Assembly (NCBI RefSeq): GCF_027105095.1
Contig: NZ_CP114278.1
Span: 2,888,501-2,952,500, forward strand
DNA length: 64,000 nt
Reading direction: 5' to 3'
From: Brevundimonas vesicularis
GTDB taxonomy: Bacteria > Pseudomonadota > Alphaproteobacteria > Caulobacterales > Caulobacteraceae
The notes under the pieces are model-generated. The model had not been told where the DNA came from and ran no database searches. It was given only the letters and a program-made list of their open reading frames with translations. A program made the position numbers and the translations under genes. Numbering within the stretch: position 1 is the first letter of the stretch; the number at the start of each line of letters is the position of its first letter. Below, piece after piece: positions 10,243 to 19,978 of this stretch.

Positions 10243-12864
10243 TCAGTATTTGACCTTCAGCGTCACGCCGTAGGTGCGTGGGGCGCCGAGGTAGGCGTTA
10301 TAGGTCGCCGTGTCGGTGGCCATATTGTAGTAGGTGCCGTCCGCCTGAGGCGTCGTGGTGTTGGCGAAGGCCGTGCCCTGCAGCGGGGCGGCGAAGCCGA
10401 CCTGGGTGTATTCTTCTTCCAGCAGGTTCTGGCCCCAGACCTCCAGCGTCCAGCGCTCGTCGGCCGAACCGATCGAGACCCGGCCGTTGACGACGGTGAA
10501 GGCGTCCTGGTTCTTGTACGGCAGCAGGTCCGAGCCGGTGTTGTATTCGGTCGAATATTTGGCCGACAGGTTGAAGCCGCCACGCAGGCCGCCGCCCAGT
10601 TCGCGATCGAACGCCAGTGCGCCGGTCAGCGACCATTCCGGAGCGAACGAAGCACGCGCGCCCGGCAGCAGCGACAACTGCGGGAAGCGGCCGGGGCTGG
10701 ACAGGTCGCCGGGGCCGAACACGCCGTATTTGGCGTCGGTGTAGGTCACGCCGCCCTGGAAGCTCAGGCCCTCGACCGGGGTGAACCAGACCATGTCGGC
10801 GTCGACGCCGCGCGATTTCAGCTCGGGGATGGATTCCACCACGAAGGCGGTGCCCAGGAAGGTGTTCAGCTGGAAGTTCTCAAACTTCTGGTCGAAGTAG
10901 GTGACGTTCAGCAGCATGGTGCGGTCGAACAGGGTCGTCTTGATCCCCGCTTCATAGCTGTCGACGGTCTCGGCCTCGAAGAACAGCGAGGCGTCCGGCG
11001 TCACGCCCGTCTGCACCCGGTCCATATTGTAGCCCGCGCCCTTGTAGCCGCGCGCATAAGAGCCATAGACCATGATCGACGGATTGAAGCGGTAGGACGC
11101 CTTGATGGTGCCCGACAGGTCGGTGTCGCTGAACTTCTCTTGAATCCTACGGCCGTCATATTGAGGGTTGGACCAAGGCAGGCACAGCAGGCCGAGCGCG
11201 GCGGTCGGCGTTCCGACGGTGCCGGGCAGACGGTTGGCCGGGTTCTGGTTCGCCAGGGCGCCGCCGCAAGCCGCGCCGTTGGTTCCCAGATTGTCCTGAA
11301 CGCCCAAGAGACGCTTGCTGTCATAGGTGTAGCGCAGGCCCAGGTTGATATCGAAGGCCTCGGTCACCCGGTAGGTGTTGTTGGTGAAGACGGCGACCGA
11401 TTCCGAACGCTGGGAATAGTGGTCCTCATACGCCTTGCCGGCGCTGAATACCGGGGCGGTCGGGCTGGGCGGAACCAGGCCGAGCACGCACAGGGGTTGC
11501 CCCAGCAGAGGGCCGCTGGTCCCGACGGCGAAGCCCTGTGGGTTGGTGAAGCAGCCGGTGCGCGCCGGGCTGGGGCCGCCGAAGGCCGCCGGCACGCTGG
11601 CCGTCAGCAGCAGGGACGCAAAGGCGTTGTAGTCCGAGCCATAGACATAGCTGTCGTCGCGATAGACGCCTTCTTTGGTGGCGAACAGGCCGACCAGCCA
11701 GTCGAACTTGTCCGTCGCGCCGGCCAGGCGGAACTCTTGGGTCAGGTTGTCGACGCCGTAGCCGTTGGAGCCGTCGTTGGCGCGGTACAGAATGTCCGCG
11801 CCGGTGTAGTCGAGGTCCATCCCTTGCTGGAAAGACCAGTCGCGCCATGAGGTCTGCGACGTCAGGGTGGCGTTAATGCTGGGGAAGTCGATGGTCGCTT
11901 CCGCCGACAGACCCATGTCCTCGATTTCCTGCGGCGTCTCGCGGTTGGAATAGGCCAGACGCGAGAAGGGCACCGTGCCGAAGCCGGCGACCGGCGGACG
12001 CTGGCCCGGACCGTTCGGCGCGGTCAGGGCTGCGATGAAGGCCTGCGACGGGCCGACGCGCGTCTGCACGGCGACGCAGCAGTATTCCTCACGCTTGGTG
12101 TAGTCGGCGATCAGGCGCACCGAGACATCGTCGCTGGGCAGGATCAGCAGCTGGCCGCGCGTCGTCCAGTAGTCCTGGGTCTGGTCGTCCTTGCGGGTGT
12201 TGGGGCCGTCGCCGTTGTTGACGTCGTAGAAGCCGTCACGCTCGCGGTGCGCGACGAACAGGCGACCCGCGATCTGGTCGGTCAGGCCGCCGGTGACGGA
12301 AACCGAACCGCCGATGGCGCCGAAGTTGCCCCCGGTCAGTTCGCCCGAGATCGACGGATCGAACGACGGACGCTCGGTGATGATGTTGATGACGCCGGCC
12401 GAGGTGTTCTTGCCGAACAGGGTGCCCTGCGGGCCCTTCAGCACCTCGATGCGGCTCAGTTCGCCCAGGTCGCCGAAGCCGACCGAGTTGCGCGAGCGAT
12501 AGACGCCGTCGATCACCACGCCGACCGAGCTTTCCAGGCCGGGGTTGTCGCCGACGGTGCCGGCGCCGCGGATCCGCACGGTAGTCGAGGCTTCGGACTG
12601 GGTCGAGGTGACGGTCATGCCTGGCGTCAGGATCTGCAGATCCTTGATGTCCTGCACGCCCGCGCCGTCCAGGATTTCCTGCGACAGGGTCGTGACCACG
12701 ATCGGCACGTCCTGCAGGCTCTGTTCGCGCTTCTGGGCGGTGACGATGATGTCGTCGACGCTGGCGGGCGCTTCCTGCGCGGCGGCGACGCCGGCGAAGC
12801 CCATGACGGCGGCGCCGATGACGGCGGCGGACACGGTTGTCCTGAGTTGAAGATTGCGGCGCAT
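10243..12864 (-). CDS. TonB-dependent outer-membrane receptor
   Basis: 873 residues from ATG at 12864 (GGGAGGA upstream); an earlier in-frame start at 12948 lacks a ribosome-binding site and would bury the signal peptide. The signal ends AGVAAA-QE and is followed by a TonB-box-like DDIIVTAQKREQ. The plug domain contains IRGAGT, VVIDGVYRSR and EVLKGPQGTLFGKNTSAG; the remainder is a 22-strand barrel ending in a typical GVTLKVKY strand. Cysteine-containing outer loops (EYCCVAV, TGCFTNP, GLLCLPW) are visible. It belongs to the large receptor families of Caulobacterales and sphingomonads; no transporter or enzyme nearby hints at the ligand. Confidence 0.95.
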   Translation of the reverse strand: MRRNLQLRTTVSAAVIGAAVMGFAGVAAAQEAPASVDDIIVTAQKREQSLQDVPIVVTTLSQEILDGAGVQDIKDLQILTPGMTVTSTQSEASTTVRIRGAGTVGDNPGLESSVGVVIDGVYRSRNSVGFGDLGELSRIEVLKGPQGTLFGKNTSAGVINIITERPSFDPSISGELTGGNFGAIGGSVSVTGGLTDQIAGRLFVAHRERDGFYDVNNGDGPNTRKDDQTQDYWTTRGQLLILPSDDVSVRLIADYTKREEYCCVAVQTRVGPSQAFIAALTAPNGPGQRPPVAGFGTVPFSRLAYSNRETPQEIEDMGLSAEATIDFPSINATLTSQTSWRDWSFQQGMDLDYTGADILYRANDGSNGYGVDNLTQEFRLAGATDKFDWLVGLFATKEGVYRDDSYVYGSDYNAFASLLLTASVPAAFGGPSPARTGCFTNPQGFAVGTSGPLLGQPLCVLGLVPPSPTAPVFSAGKAYEDHYSQRSESVAVFTNNTYRVTEAFDINLGLRYTYDSKRLLGVQDNLGTNGAACGGALANQNPANRLPGTVGTPTAALGLLCLPWSNPQYDGRRIQEKFSDTDLSGTIKASYRFNPSIMVYGSYARGYKGAGYNMDRVQTGVTPDASLFFEAETVDSYEAGIKTTLFDRTMLLNVTYFDQKFENFQLNTFLGTAFVVESIPELKSRGVDADMVWFTPVEGLSFQGGVTYTDAKYGVFGPGDLSSPGRFPQLSLLPGARASFAPEWSLTGALAFDRELGGGLRGGFNLSAKYSTEYNTGSDLLPYKNQDAFTVVNGRVSIGSADERWTLEVWGQNLLEEEYTQVGFAAPLQGTAFANTTTPQADGTYYNMATDTATYNAYLGAPRTYGVTLKVKY

Positions 12865-13067
12865 CGGCGTCCTCCCGGCTGAAGTTGCGACGCCATTGGC
12901 GATCGCAGCGTTTCCTGTTCCCTCGACGTCCCCTACGTGGGGGATCATTCGTTGGGGACAGGCTAAGCGCGGTTCGGGCCGACCGACAAGCGAGCGTTGT
13001 TACCCGCGACCATTTTTCGCCGTGGATTCGCCTTTGTGTGTCGAGGAAGCGACAGAAAACGCTGACG

Positions 13068-14312
13068 CTAGGTCAGTTTTTGCCCGTCTTTCGGTCCCAG
13101 AGGCTCGACCTCAGGGTGCAGGGCGGCGGGATCCACCTGGCGGGCCCGACCGGCGAAACCCAGCACCAGGGCCGCCGCGATCGCCGACAGGATCGAGCCG
13201 CCGATGACGCCCAGCTTGACCTCGACCTGTTCGGGCGAATCGACCGCGCCGGGGAAGGCCAGAACGCCGATGAACAGGCTCATGGTGAAGCCGACCCCGC
13301 ACAGCAGGGAGACGCCATAGACTTGCAGCCAGCTGGCGCCCGTCGGCCGCGCGCCGATCTTCAGCGCCGAAGCCAGCCAGGCGGCGCCCAGGACGCCGAT
13401 CTGCTTGCCGACGAACAGGCCCAGGGCGATGGCGATGACCAGGGGCGCGAACGCCTGCTCCATCGACAGACCGGCGAAGGAGACGCCCGCCTTGGCGAAG
13501 GCGAACAGCGGCAGGACCAAAAAGGCGTTCCAAGGGTGCAGATCGTGCATCGCCTCCTTCAGCGGGCTCTGACCGTCTTCGGCCCGGCCCTTGATCGGCA
13601 CGATCATGGCGAAGGCCACGGCGGTGAGCGAGGTGCTGAGCCCCGACAGCACCGTCAGATACCAGACCAGGGCGAACCCCAGCACCCAGAAGGGCGCAGG
13701 GATGCGGATGCGGTGCGCCGCGACCGCGCCGACGGCCAGCGCGCCCAGCGCCCAGAACAGCGGCGTCCAGTTCGCGCCCTCGCTGAACAGCACGGCGATC
13801 AGGGCGATGGCGCCCAGGTCGTCGACGATGGCGAGCGTCAGCAGAAAGACCCGCAACGACGACGGCAAGCCCTTGCCGACGAAGCCGAAGATGGCCAGCG
13901 CAAAGGCGATGTCGGTCGCCAGCGGGATGGGCCAGCCGGCGTGCGGCGCCCCGATGGCGCCGGACAGCAGCAGATAGATCGCCGCCGGCCCCGCCATGCC
14001 TCCGAGCGCCGCCAGCACCGGCGTGGCCAGTTTGCGCGGGTCGCTCAGTTCGCCGCGCACGATCTCGTATTTGATCTCCAGCCCCACGACGAGGAAGAAG
14101 ATCGCCATCAGACCTTCCTTGATCAAGTCGGAGATGGTCTCCTCCAGCCGGATCGGGCCGATCTGAAGCACATGATAGCTCTTCAGCCAGGCGAAATAGT
14201 CGGCCGACCAGGGCGAGTTGGCGACCAAGACGGCGGCGATGGCCGCCAGGGCCAGGGCCGAGCCGGATGCGGCCTCGGTCTTGAGGAAATCGAGTGTCAA
14301 TTTGCGCGCCAC
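13068..14312 (-). CDS. nhaA: Na+/H+ antiporter NhaA
   Basis: 414 residues, about 11-12 membrane helices. Family signatures are present: EGLMAIFFLVVGLEIKYE, PLATDIAFALAI and LTLAIVDDLGAI, the last two carrying the conserved aspartates for Na+ and proton exchange. The enzyme exports Na+ in exchange for protons at alkaline pH or high salt. It is transcribed alone; the next gene upstream (SelO-type) is divergent. Translation begins MARKLTLDFLKTEAASG, a usual NhaA N-terminus. Confidence 0.97.
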   Translation of the reverse strand: MARKLTLDFLKTEAASGSALALAAIAAVLVANSPWSADYFAWLKSYHVLQIGPIRLEETISDLIKEGLMAIFFLVVGLEIKYEIVRGELSDPRKLATPVLAALGGMAGPAAIYLLLSGAIGAPHAGWPIPLATDIAFALAIFGFVGKGLPSSLRVFLLTLAIVDDLGAIALIAVLFSEGANWTPLFWALGALAVGAVAAHRIRIPAPFWVLGFALVWYLTVLSGLSTSLTAVAFAMIVPIKGRAEDGQSPLKEAMHDLHPWNAFLVLPLFAFAKAGVSFAGLSMEQAFAPLVIAIALGLFVGKQIGVLGAAWLASALKIGARPTGASWLQVYGVSLLCGVGFTMSLFIGVLAFPGAVDSPEQVEVKLGVIGGSILSAIAAALVLGFAGRARQVDPAALHPEVEPLGPKDGQKLT

Positions 14313-14528
14313 GGCGGCCTCCTAGCGAACGGAAGTTTCGTCGTGACGCCAGGTTATCGACGGGCGTCGGACCGGATTCGTAGCGCCCCGTAAAGGACGA
14401 CGCCGGCCTGGCCGCGAGGCGCGACCTGATCTCTGGGCACAAGAATACGGAACCCGGAAGAAGGTTCAACCCCAACCGTGGCCGTAAGGCGACTTGCGAA
14501 ACCGGCGCGACCGCTGCACCTAACCCCT

Positions 14529-15941
14529 ATGCCCGTCTCCCCCGCCTACCGCCCCGAACCGCGCTTCTTTGACTTGGGCGCGGACTATGCCGATGCGGTT
14601 CTGGCCACGGACTTTCCGAAGACGATCATGCGGTTTCGCAACGACCGCGCGGCCGCCGAAGTCGGGCTGGAGGGGCTGAGCGAGGCGGAATGGATCGCCG
14701 CCTTCGGACGGTTCGAGCCTCTGCCGGGGCAGCCCGGTCCGGTCGCCATGCGCTATCACGGGCATCAATTCCGGCACTACAATCCCGATCTGGGCGACGG
14801 GCGCGGGTTCCTGGCGGCGCAGATGCGCGACGCATCGGACCGGCTATTGGATTTGGGCACCAAAGGCTCCGGCCAGACGCCCTGGTCGCGTGGGGGCGAT
14901 GGGCGGCTGACGTTGAAGGGCGGGGTGCGCGAGGTGCTGGCGGCGACGATGCTGGAGGCGCTAGGCGTCCCGACCAGCCGCGCCTTTTCGCTGATCGAGA
15001 CCGGCGAGGCGCTGGAGCGCGGTGACGAGCCTTCTCCGACGCGGTCGGCCATTCTGGTGCGGCTGTCGCACAGCCATGTGCGGTTCGGCACATTCCAACG
15101 CGCGGCCTATCTGGGGCGCAAGGACCAGATCGAGGCGCTGATCGAACATGTGCGCACCCTGTATCATCCGGGCGTCGCCGCCGGCGATGCACCCGGCCTG
15201 CTGCGGGCTGTCGTCGAGGCCTCGGCGAAACTGACGGCGCGGTGGATCGCGGCCGGCTTCGTGCACGGGGTGCTGAACACCGACAATCTGAACGTCACGG
15301 GCGAGAGCTTCGACTACGGCCCCTGGCGGTTCCTGCCCGAATACGACCCGGCCTTCACCGCCGCCTATTTCGATCAGACAGGCCTCTACGCCTTCGCACG
15401 TCAGCCGGAGGCGGTGTTCTGGAACCTGACGCAGCTGGCCGGGTGCCTGAAACTGGTCGCCGAGGTCGAGCCGCTGACGGATGCGCTGAACGGCTTCGGT
15501 CCCGCCTATATTCGCGAACTGAGGGCCGCGTTCTTGATGCGGTTGGGCGTCCACAGCCTGGGCGAGGCGGCGGATCAGCGGCTGGTGGATACGACCCTGA
15601 CCCTGCTGAGAGAGGGCGGCGCGGCCCTGCGGTGGGAGCCGCTGTTCTTCGACTGGTTCGGCGGCTTCGCCTCCTCGGCCCGCGCCCTGTCGGGACCGCG
15701 TGCGAAATGGTACCAGGGCGAGGCCTTCGACGCTTTCCGCTTTGCGCTGATGGAACACGAACCGGATCGGATCGAACGGCTGGAACATCCGATGTTCGCC
15801 GCGCGCGAACCGGAGGAGATGTTGATCGGCGAGGTCGAGGCGATCTGGGCCGCCATCGCGGACGCCGACGACTGGGCGCCCTTCCAGGACAAGCTGGATC
15901 GACTGGAGGCGGCGCGTGTTGCCTGGGGGTTCACCGCCTGA
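14529..15941 (+). CDS. SelO family (YdiU/UPF0061) protein adenylyltransferase-like pseudokinase
   Basis: 470 residues from the ATG at 14529. A GTG at 14478 is an alternative start with a somewhat better upstream GAAGAAGG, so the start is uncertain. Hallmarks are YHGHQFRHYNPDLGDGRG, LGTKGSGQTPWSRGGDGR (with the nucleotide-binding Lys), SHSHVRFGTFQR, HGVLNTDNL and DYGPWRFLPEY (metal-binding Asp). Family members transfer AMP from ATP to proteins under oxidative stress. The C-terminus ends VAWGFTA and lacks the terminal Cys/selenocysteine tail seen in E. coli and mitochondrial SelO, so redox control through that residue is absent here. Confidence 0.88.
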   Translation: MPVSPAYRPEPRFFDLGADYADAVLATDFPKTIMRFRNDRAAAEVGLEGLSEAEWIAAFGRFEPLPGQPGPVAMRYHGHQFRHYNPDLGDGRGFLAAQMRDASDRLLDLGTKGSGQTPWSRGGDGRLTLKGGVREVLAATMLEALGVPTSRAFSLIETGEALERGDEPSPTRSAILVRLSHSHVRFGTFQRAAYLGRKDQIEALIEHVRTLYHPGVAAGDAPGLLRAVVEASAKLTARWIAAGFVHGVLNTDNLNVTGESFDYGPWRFLPEYDPAFTAAYFDQTGLYAFARQPEAVFWNLTQLAGCLKLVAEVEPLTDALNGFGPAYIRELRAAFLMRLGVHSLGEAADQRLVDTTLTLLREGGAALRWEPLFFDWFGGFASSARALSGPRAKWYQGEAFDAFRFALMEHEPDRIERLEHPMFAAREPEEMLIGEVEAIWAAIADADDWAPFQDKLDRLEAARVAWGFTA

Positions 15942-15967
15942 GGCCGAACCTTACGAAAGCTTCACCT

Positions 15968-16017
15968 CGTTTATCGATAATTTTCTTGCCCGTTTATCGA
16001 TAAATCCATATCGATAG
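15968..16017. promoter_or_regulatory. Repeated TATCGATA operator-like sites
   Basis: CGTTTATCGATAA occurs twice as an exact direct repeat (15968-15980 and 15991-16003, 23 bases centre to centre). A third copy, ATATCGATAG, is at 16008-16017. Each core TATCGATA is itself a palindrome. They lie 50-100 bases before a DUF2975/HTH gene pair, the expected place for autoregulation by the small HTH protein. Confidence 0.6.
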
Positions 16018-16064
16018 TCACCAAGGCGGTCGCGGAGGGCGACCTGAATGGAAGGGCTTTCGAG

Positions 16065-16592
16065 ATGAAGATGATCGGCAAATATTCCGTCGCCAGCGCC
16101 CTGCGCTGGCTGCTGGGCTTCGTCAATGTGTTCGTGATGATCGGCGCCATCGCCACCATCCTGGTCTTCCTGTTCACCCTGATCGTGCCGAGCTTCGGCG
16201 CCGGCCTGATCGACGGACTGAAGGGCGTCAGCGTCGAGCCGCACAGCAACCTGCAATTGACCGGACGTCTGACCCTGCTCGGCGCGGCGATGGCCTGCGG
16301 CTTCACCTGGTGGATCATCAATCGACTGCGGCGGATCCTGCTGTCGGTAAATCAGGGCGACGCCTTCGAGTTCGCCAACGTCAAACGGCTGCAGGGCGTG
16401 GGTCTGGGCCTGATCGGCATTCAGCTGACGGCGCTGCTGCTGGTCTTCGTCGCCCCGCAGAGCATCGGCCAGTCGCCGTCCGACTACGACTTCGACCTGG
16501 GCTCCTGGCTGGGCATTCTGGTGGTCTTCATCCTGGCGGAGGTGTTCCGGCAGGGGTCGGCCATGCGCGACGAACAGCTGACCACGGTCTGA
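16065..16592 (+). CDS. DUF2975 family membrane protein
   Basis: 175 residues with four predicted membrane helices: about 20-45, 65-82, 118-138 and 143-162. The segment LRRILLSVNQGDAFEFANVKRLQGVGL between helices 2 and 3 is typical of DUF2975. Members are almost always paired with a tiny Cro/CI-type HTH protein, as here, where the HTH gene follows by 12 bases. The function is not established; a membrane anchor or sensor partner for the HTH protein is a reasonable guess. The ATG at 16065 is used; no clear Shine-Dalgarno is seen. Confidence 0.85.
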   Translation: MKMIGKYSVASALRWLLGFVNVFVMIGAIATILVFLFTLIVPSFGAGLIDGLKGVSVEPHSNLQLTGRLTLLGAAMACGFTWWIINRLRRILLSVNQGDAFEFANVKRLQGVGLGLIGIQLTALLLVFVAPQSIGQSPSDYDFDLGSWLGILVVFILAEVFRQGSAMRDEQLTTV

Positions 16593-16604
16593 GGAGCGCG
16601 CGCC

Positions 16605-16823
16605 ATGATCATGATCCAACTGGACCGGCTGCTGCTCGACCGCCGCATGTCCCTGACCGAACTGTCCGATCGCGTCGGCGTCACCCTGGCCAATCTGTCG
16701 ATCCTGAAGACCGGCAAGGCCCGCGCGGTGCGCTTCTCCACCCTGGACGCCCTGTGCCGCGAACTGGACTGCCAGCCCGGCGACCTGATCGTCCAGACGC
16801 CGGGGCCGCAGCCCGAAGACTGA
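16605..16823 (+). CDS. Small Cro/CI-type HTH regulator (YozG-like)
   Basis: 72 residues, almost entirely one helix-turn-helix: MSLTELSDRVGVTLANLSILKTGKARAVRFSTLDALCRELDCQPGDLI. The LSILKTGKARAVRFSTLDALC stretch is the usual signature of the YozG-like XRE regulators that sit beside DUF2975 proteins. GAGGAG precedes its start and overlaps the end of the DUF2975 gene, so the two are co-transcribed. It is the obvious candidate to bind the TATCGATA sites upstream of the pair. Confidence 0.88.
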   Translation: MIMIQLDRLLLDRRMSLTELSDRVGVTLANLSILKTGKARAVRFSTLDALCRELDCQPGDLIVQTPGPQPED

Positions 16824-16891
16824 AATCGCGCTGCAAAGCTTTGTGGGGCATTGGGAATCGGCCCAATGCCCCCGGCTCGTAACAGAAAGTC

Positions 16892-16930
16892 ATCAACTGA
16901 TGTCATCAGTTGATGTCATCGCATGATGAC
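16892..16930. promoter_or_regulatory. Nested inverted repeats upstream of DoxX gene
   Basis: A perfect dyad with 11-base arms, ATCAACTGATG-T-CATCAGTTGAT (16892-16914), runs directly into a second dyad GTCATC-GCAT-GATGAC (16915-16930). They lie about 90-130 bases before the DoxX start. No T-run follows, so an operator is more likely than a terminator, although the hairpin would also end the upstream transcript's coding-free tail. Confidence 0.6.
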
Positions 16931-17018
16931 AACGCTCTGAAGCGCCGCTATATAAGCTTCAGCGAACGGCTCCTGAGGTCGGATCGCAGCCGTTCATGAC
17001 CTTCAGGCGTCCTCCCCG

Positions 17019-17435
17019 ATGACCACCTCGACCTTCACCACCGCGCCGTCGCGCAACCGCGCCGCCTACGCCAACATCGCCCTTTGGACGCTGCAGGGCT
17101 GGATCGCGATGTTCTTCATCGCCGCCGGCTACGCCAAGCTGACCGAGCCGATGACCAACCTGATCAATCTGATGGGCTGGCCCGCCGTCGCGCCCGAGAA
17201 CATGGTGCGCGGCCTGGGCGTAGTCGAGATCGTTCTGGCCATGGGCGTGTTGAGTCCGGTGATTTCGTGGCGGGTGGGTCGCCCCCTGCTGCTGACGGCG
17301 GCGGTCGGCCTGATCGTCATGGAAGCGACCATGATGATGATCCACGCGCTGAGCCAGGACTTCGGCCTGGCGGCGGTCAACGCCGTCCTGCTGGCCATCA
17401 CCGTCCCGGTGCTGCTGGGCCGCCGCAAGGTCTGA
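17019..17435 (+). CDS. DoxX family membrane protein
   Basis: 138 residues, four membrane helices: about 28-45, 65-85, 88-108 and 112-132. The first helix segment AMFFIAAGYAKLTEPM and the RGLGVVEIVLAMGVLSP segment match DoxX-like proteins. Related proteins act in thiol or quinone redox in the membrane, but this member cannot be assigned a reaction. It stands alone between an operator-like inverted repeat and a tandem terminator. Confidence 0.82.
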   Translation: MTTSTFTTAPSRNRAAYANIALWTLQGWIAMFFIAAGYAKLTEPMTNLINLMGWPAVAPENMVRGLGVVEIVLAMGVLSPVISWRVGRPLLLTAAVGLIVMEATMMMIHALSQDFGLAAVNAVLLAITVPVLLGRRKV

Positions 17436-17450
17436 AGCTGAAAAAGATCG

Positions 17451-17522
17451 AACGCCGGACCCCTCTCCCCCCTCCAGTCCGGCGTTTGCGCCCGGAGCTT
17501 CCCCCCAGGCTCCGGGCTTTTT
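17451..17522 (+). terminator. Tandem terminators after DoxX gene
   Basis: First hairpin: perfect 10-base stem AACGCCGGAC/GTCCGGCGTT (17451-17460 with 17477-17486) ending in TTT. Second: perfect 9-base stem GCCCGGAGC/GCTCCGGGC (17490-17498 with 17509-17517) followed by TTTTT. Together they insulate the MerR operon. Confidence 0.85.
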
Positions 17523-17558
17523 CATGCCTGAACGTCGGTAAGGGGGAAAAGCTTACCC

Positions 17559-17598
17559 TTACGTGCGCGTAAGCCTCTTCCCTTTACGCGCACGTCAA
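17559..17598. promoter_or_regulatory. Paired LiuR/MerR-type operator sites
   Basis: TTACGTGCGCGTAA (17559-17572) and TTACGCGCACGTCAA (17584-17598) are near-palindromes of the TTTACGTnnACGTAAA type and are almost reverse complements of each other. They lie directly before the MerR-family gene, as expected for an autoregulated regulator of fatty-acid or branched-chain acyl-CoA catabolism. The assignment to LiuR-type binding rests on recalled consensus. Confidence 0.6.
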
Positions 17599-17611
17599 GT
17601 TATGAAGGCGT

Positions 17612-18094
17612 ATGGCCACCGCCGACGACCACCGCACCTATTCCATTCGCCAGCTGTGCCGCGAGTTCGGCGCCACGGCGCGCGCCCTTCGATTCTACGA
17701 GGACAAGGGCCTGCTGACGCCCGCGCGCAAGGGCCAGACCCGCGTCTATGACGCGCGCGACCGCGCCCGGCTGAAACTGATCCTGAGGGGCCGCCGCATC
17801 GGCTTCACCCTTCAGGAGATCCAGGACATGATGGATCTCTATGATCAAAAGGATCACAACGTCCATCAGATGGCTGTGGCCCTGGTGCGGCACCGCGCCC
17901 AGATCGCGGCGCTGAAACAGCAGCTGGAAGACATCGAAGGCGCCATCGAGACGGCGGAGACCGCCTGCGCCTGGATGGAATCCAAGCTGTCCGAACACCG
18001 CCCCGACCTGCTGCCGGGCGCCGAAGACTACGAGAAGCTGCTGCGCGCGCGTCTCAACCACGACCACCACCACCCCTTCAAAGCAAGAGCGTAA
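17612..18094 (+). CDS. MerR family regulator, LiuR/PsrA-context type
   Basis: 160 residues. The N-terminal HTH (YSIRQLCREFGATARALRFYEDKGLL) is followed by the wing and a long dimerization helix (about residues 80-125). The C-terminal region carries ACAWMESKL and a His-rich end (NHDHHHPF). There is no MerR-type metal-binding Cys pair, so it fits the organic-acid-responsive LiuR-like branch. It is the first gene of an apparent unit with two acyl-CoA dehydrogenases; the stop is 3 bases before the next ATG. ATG at 17612 follows a closely spaced GAAGG. It probably represses the operon and responds to an acyl-CoA intermediate. Confidence 0.85.
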   Translation: MATADDHRTYSIRQLCREFGATARALRFYEDKGLLTPARKGQTRVYDARDRARLKLILRGRRIGFTLQEIQDMMDLYDQKDHNVHQMAVALVRHRAQIAALKQQLEDIEGAIETAETACAWMESKLSEHRPDLLPGAEDYEKLLRARLNHDHHHPFKARA

Positions 18095-18097
18095 TCC

Positions 18098-19882
<1,785 letters not shown>

Positions 19883-19898
19883 TCTCAGACTGACGACG

Positions 19899-19932
19899 AA
19901 ACGGGTCGGCGATCTCGCTGGCCCGTTTTTCT
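19899..19932 (+). terminator. Terminator between the two acyl-CoA dehydrogenase genes
   Basis: AAACGGG (19899-19905) pairs with CCCGTTT (19922-19928); the stem extends through T-G and C-G pairs and ends in TTTTTCTT. The second dehydrogenase gene may therefore be read partly from its own promoter. Confidence 0.75.
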
Positions 19933-19978
19933 TACCGACCAGACGGGCAAAAGCCCGCGAACCTCAGGGACGAAACCG

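Noticed and set aside
10129..11850. 573-codon open frame antisense to the TonB-dependent receptor
   Set aside because: Shadow of the receptor frame; no recognisable domain.
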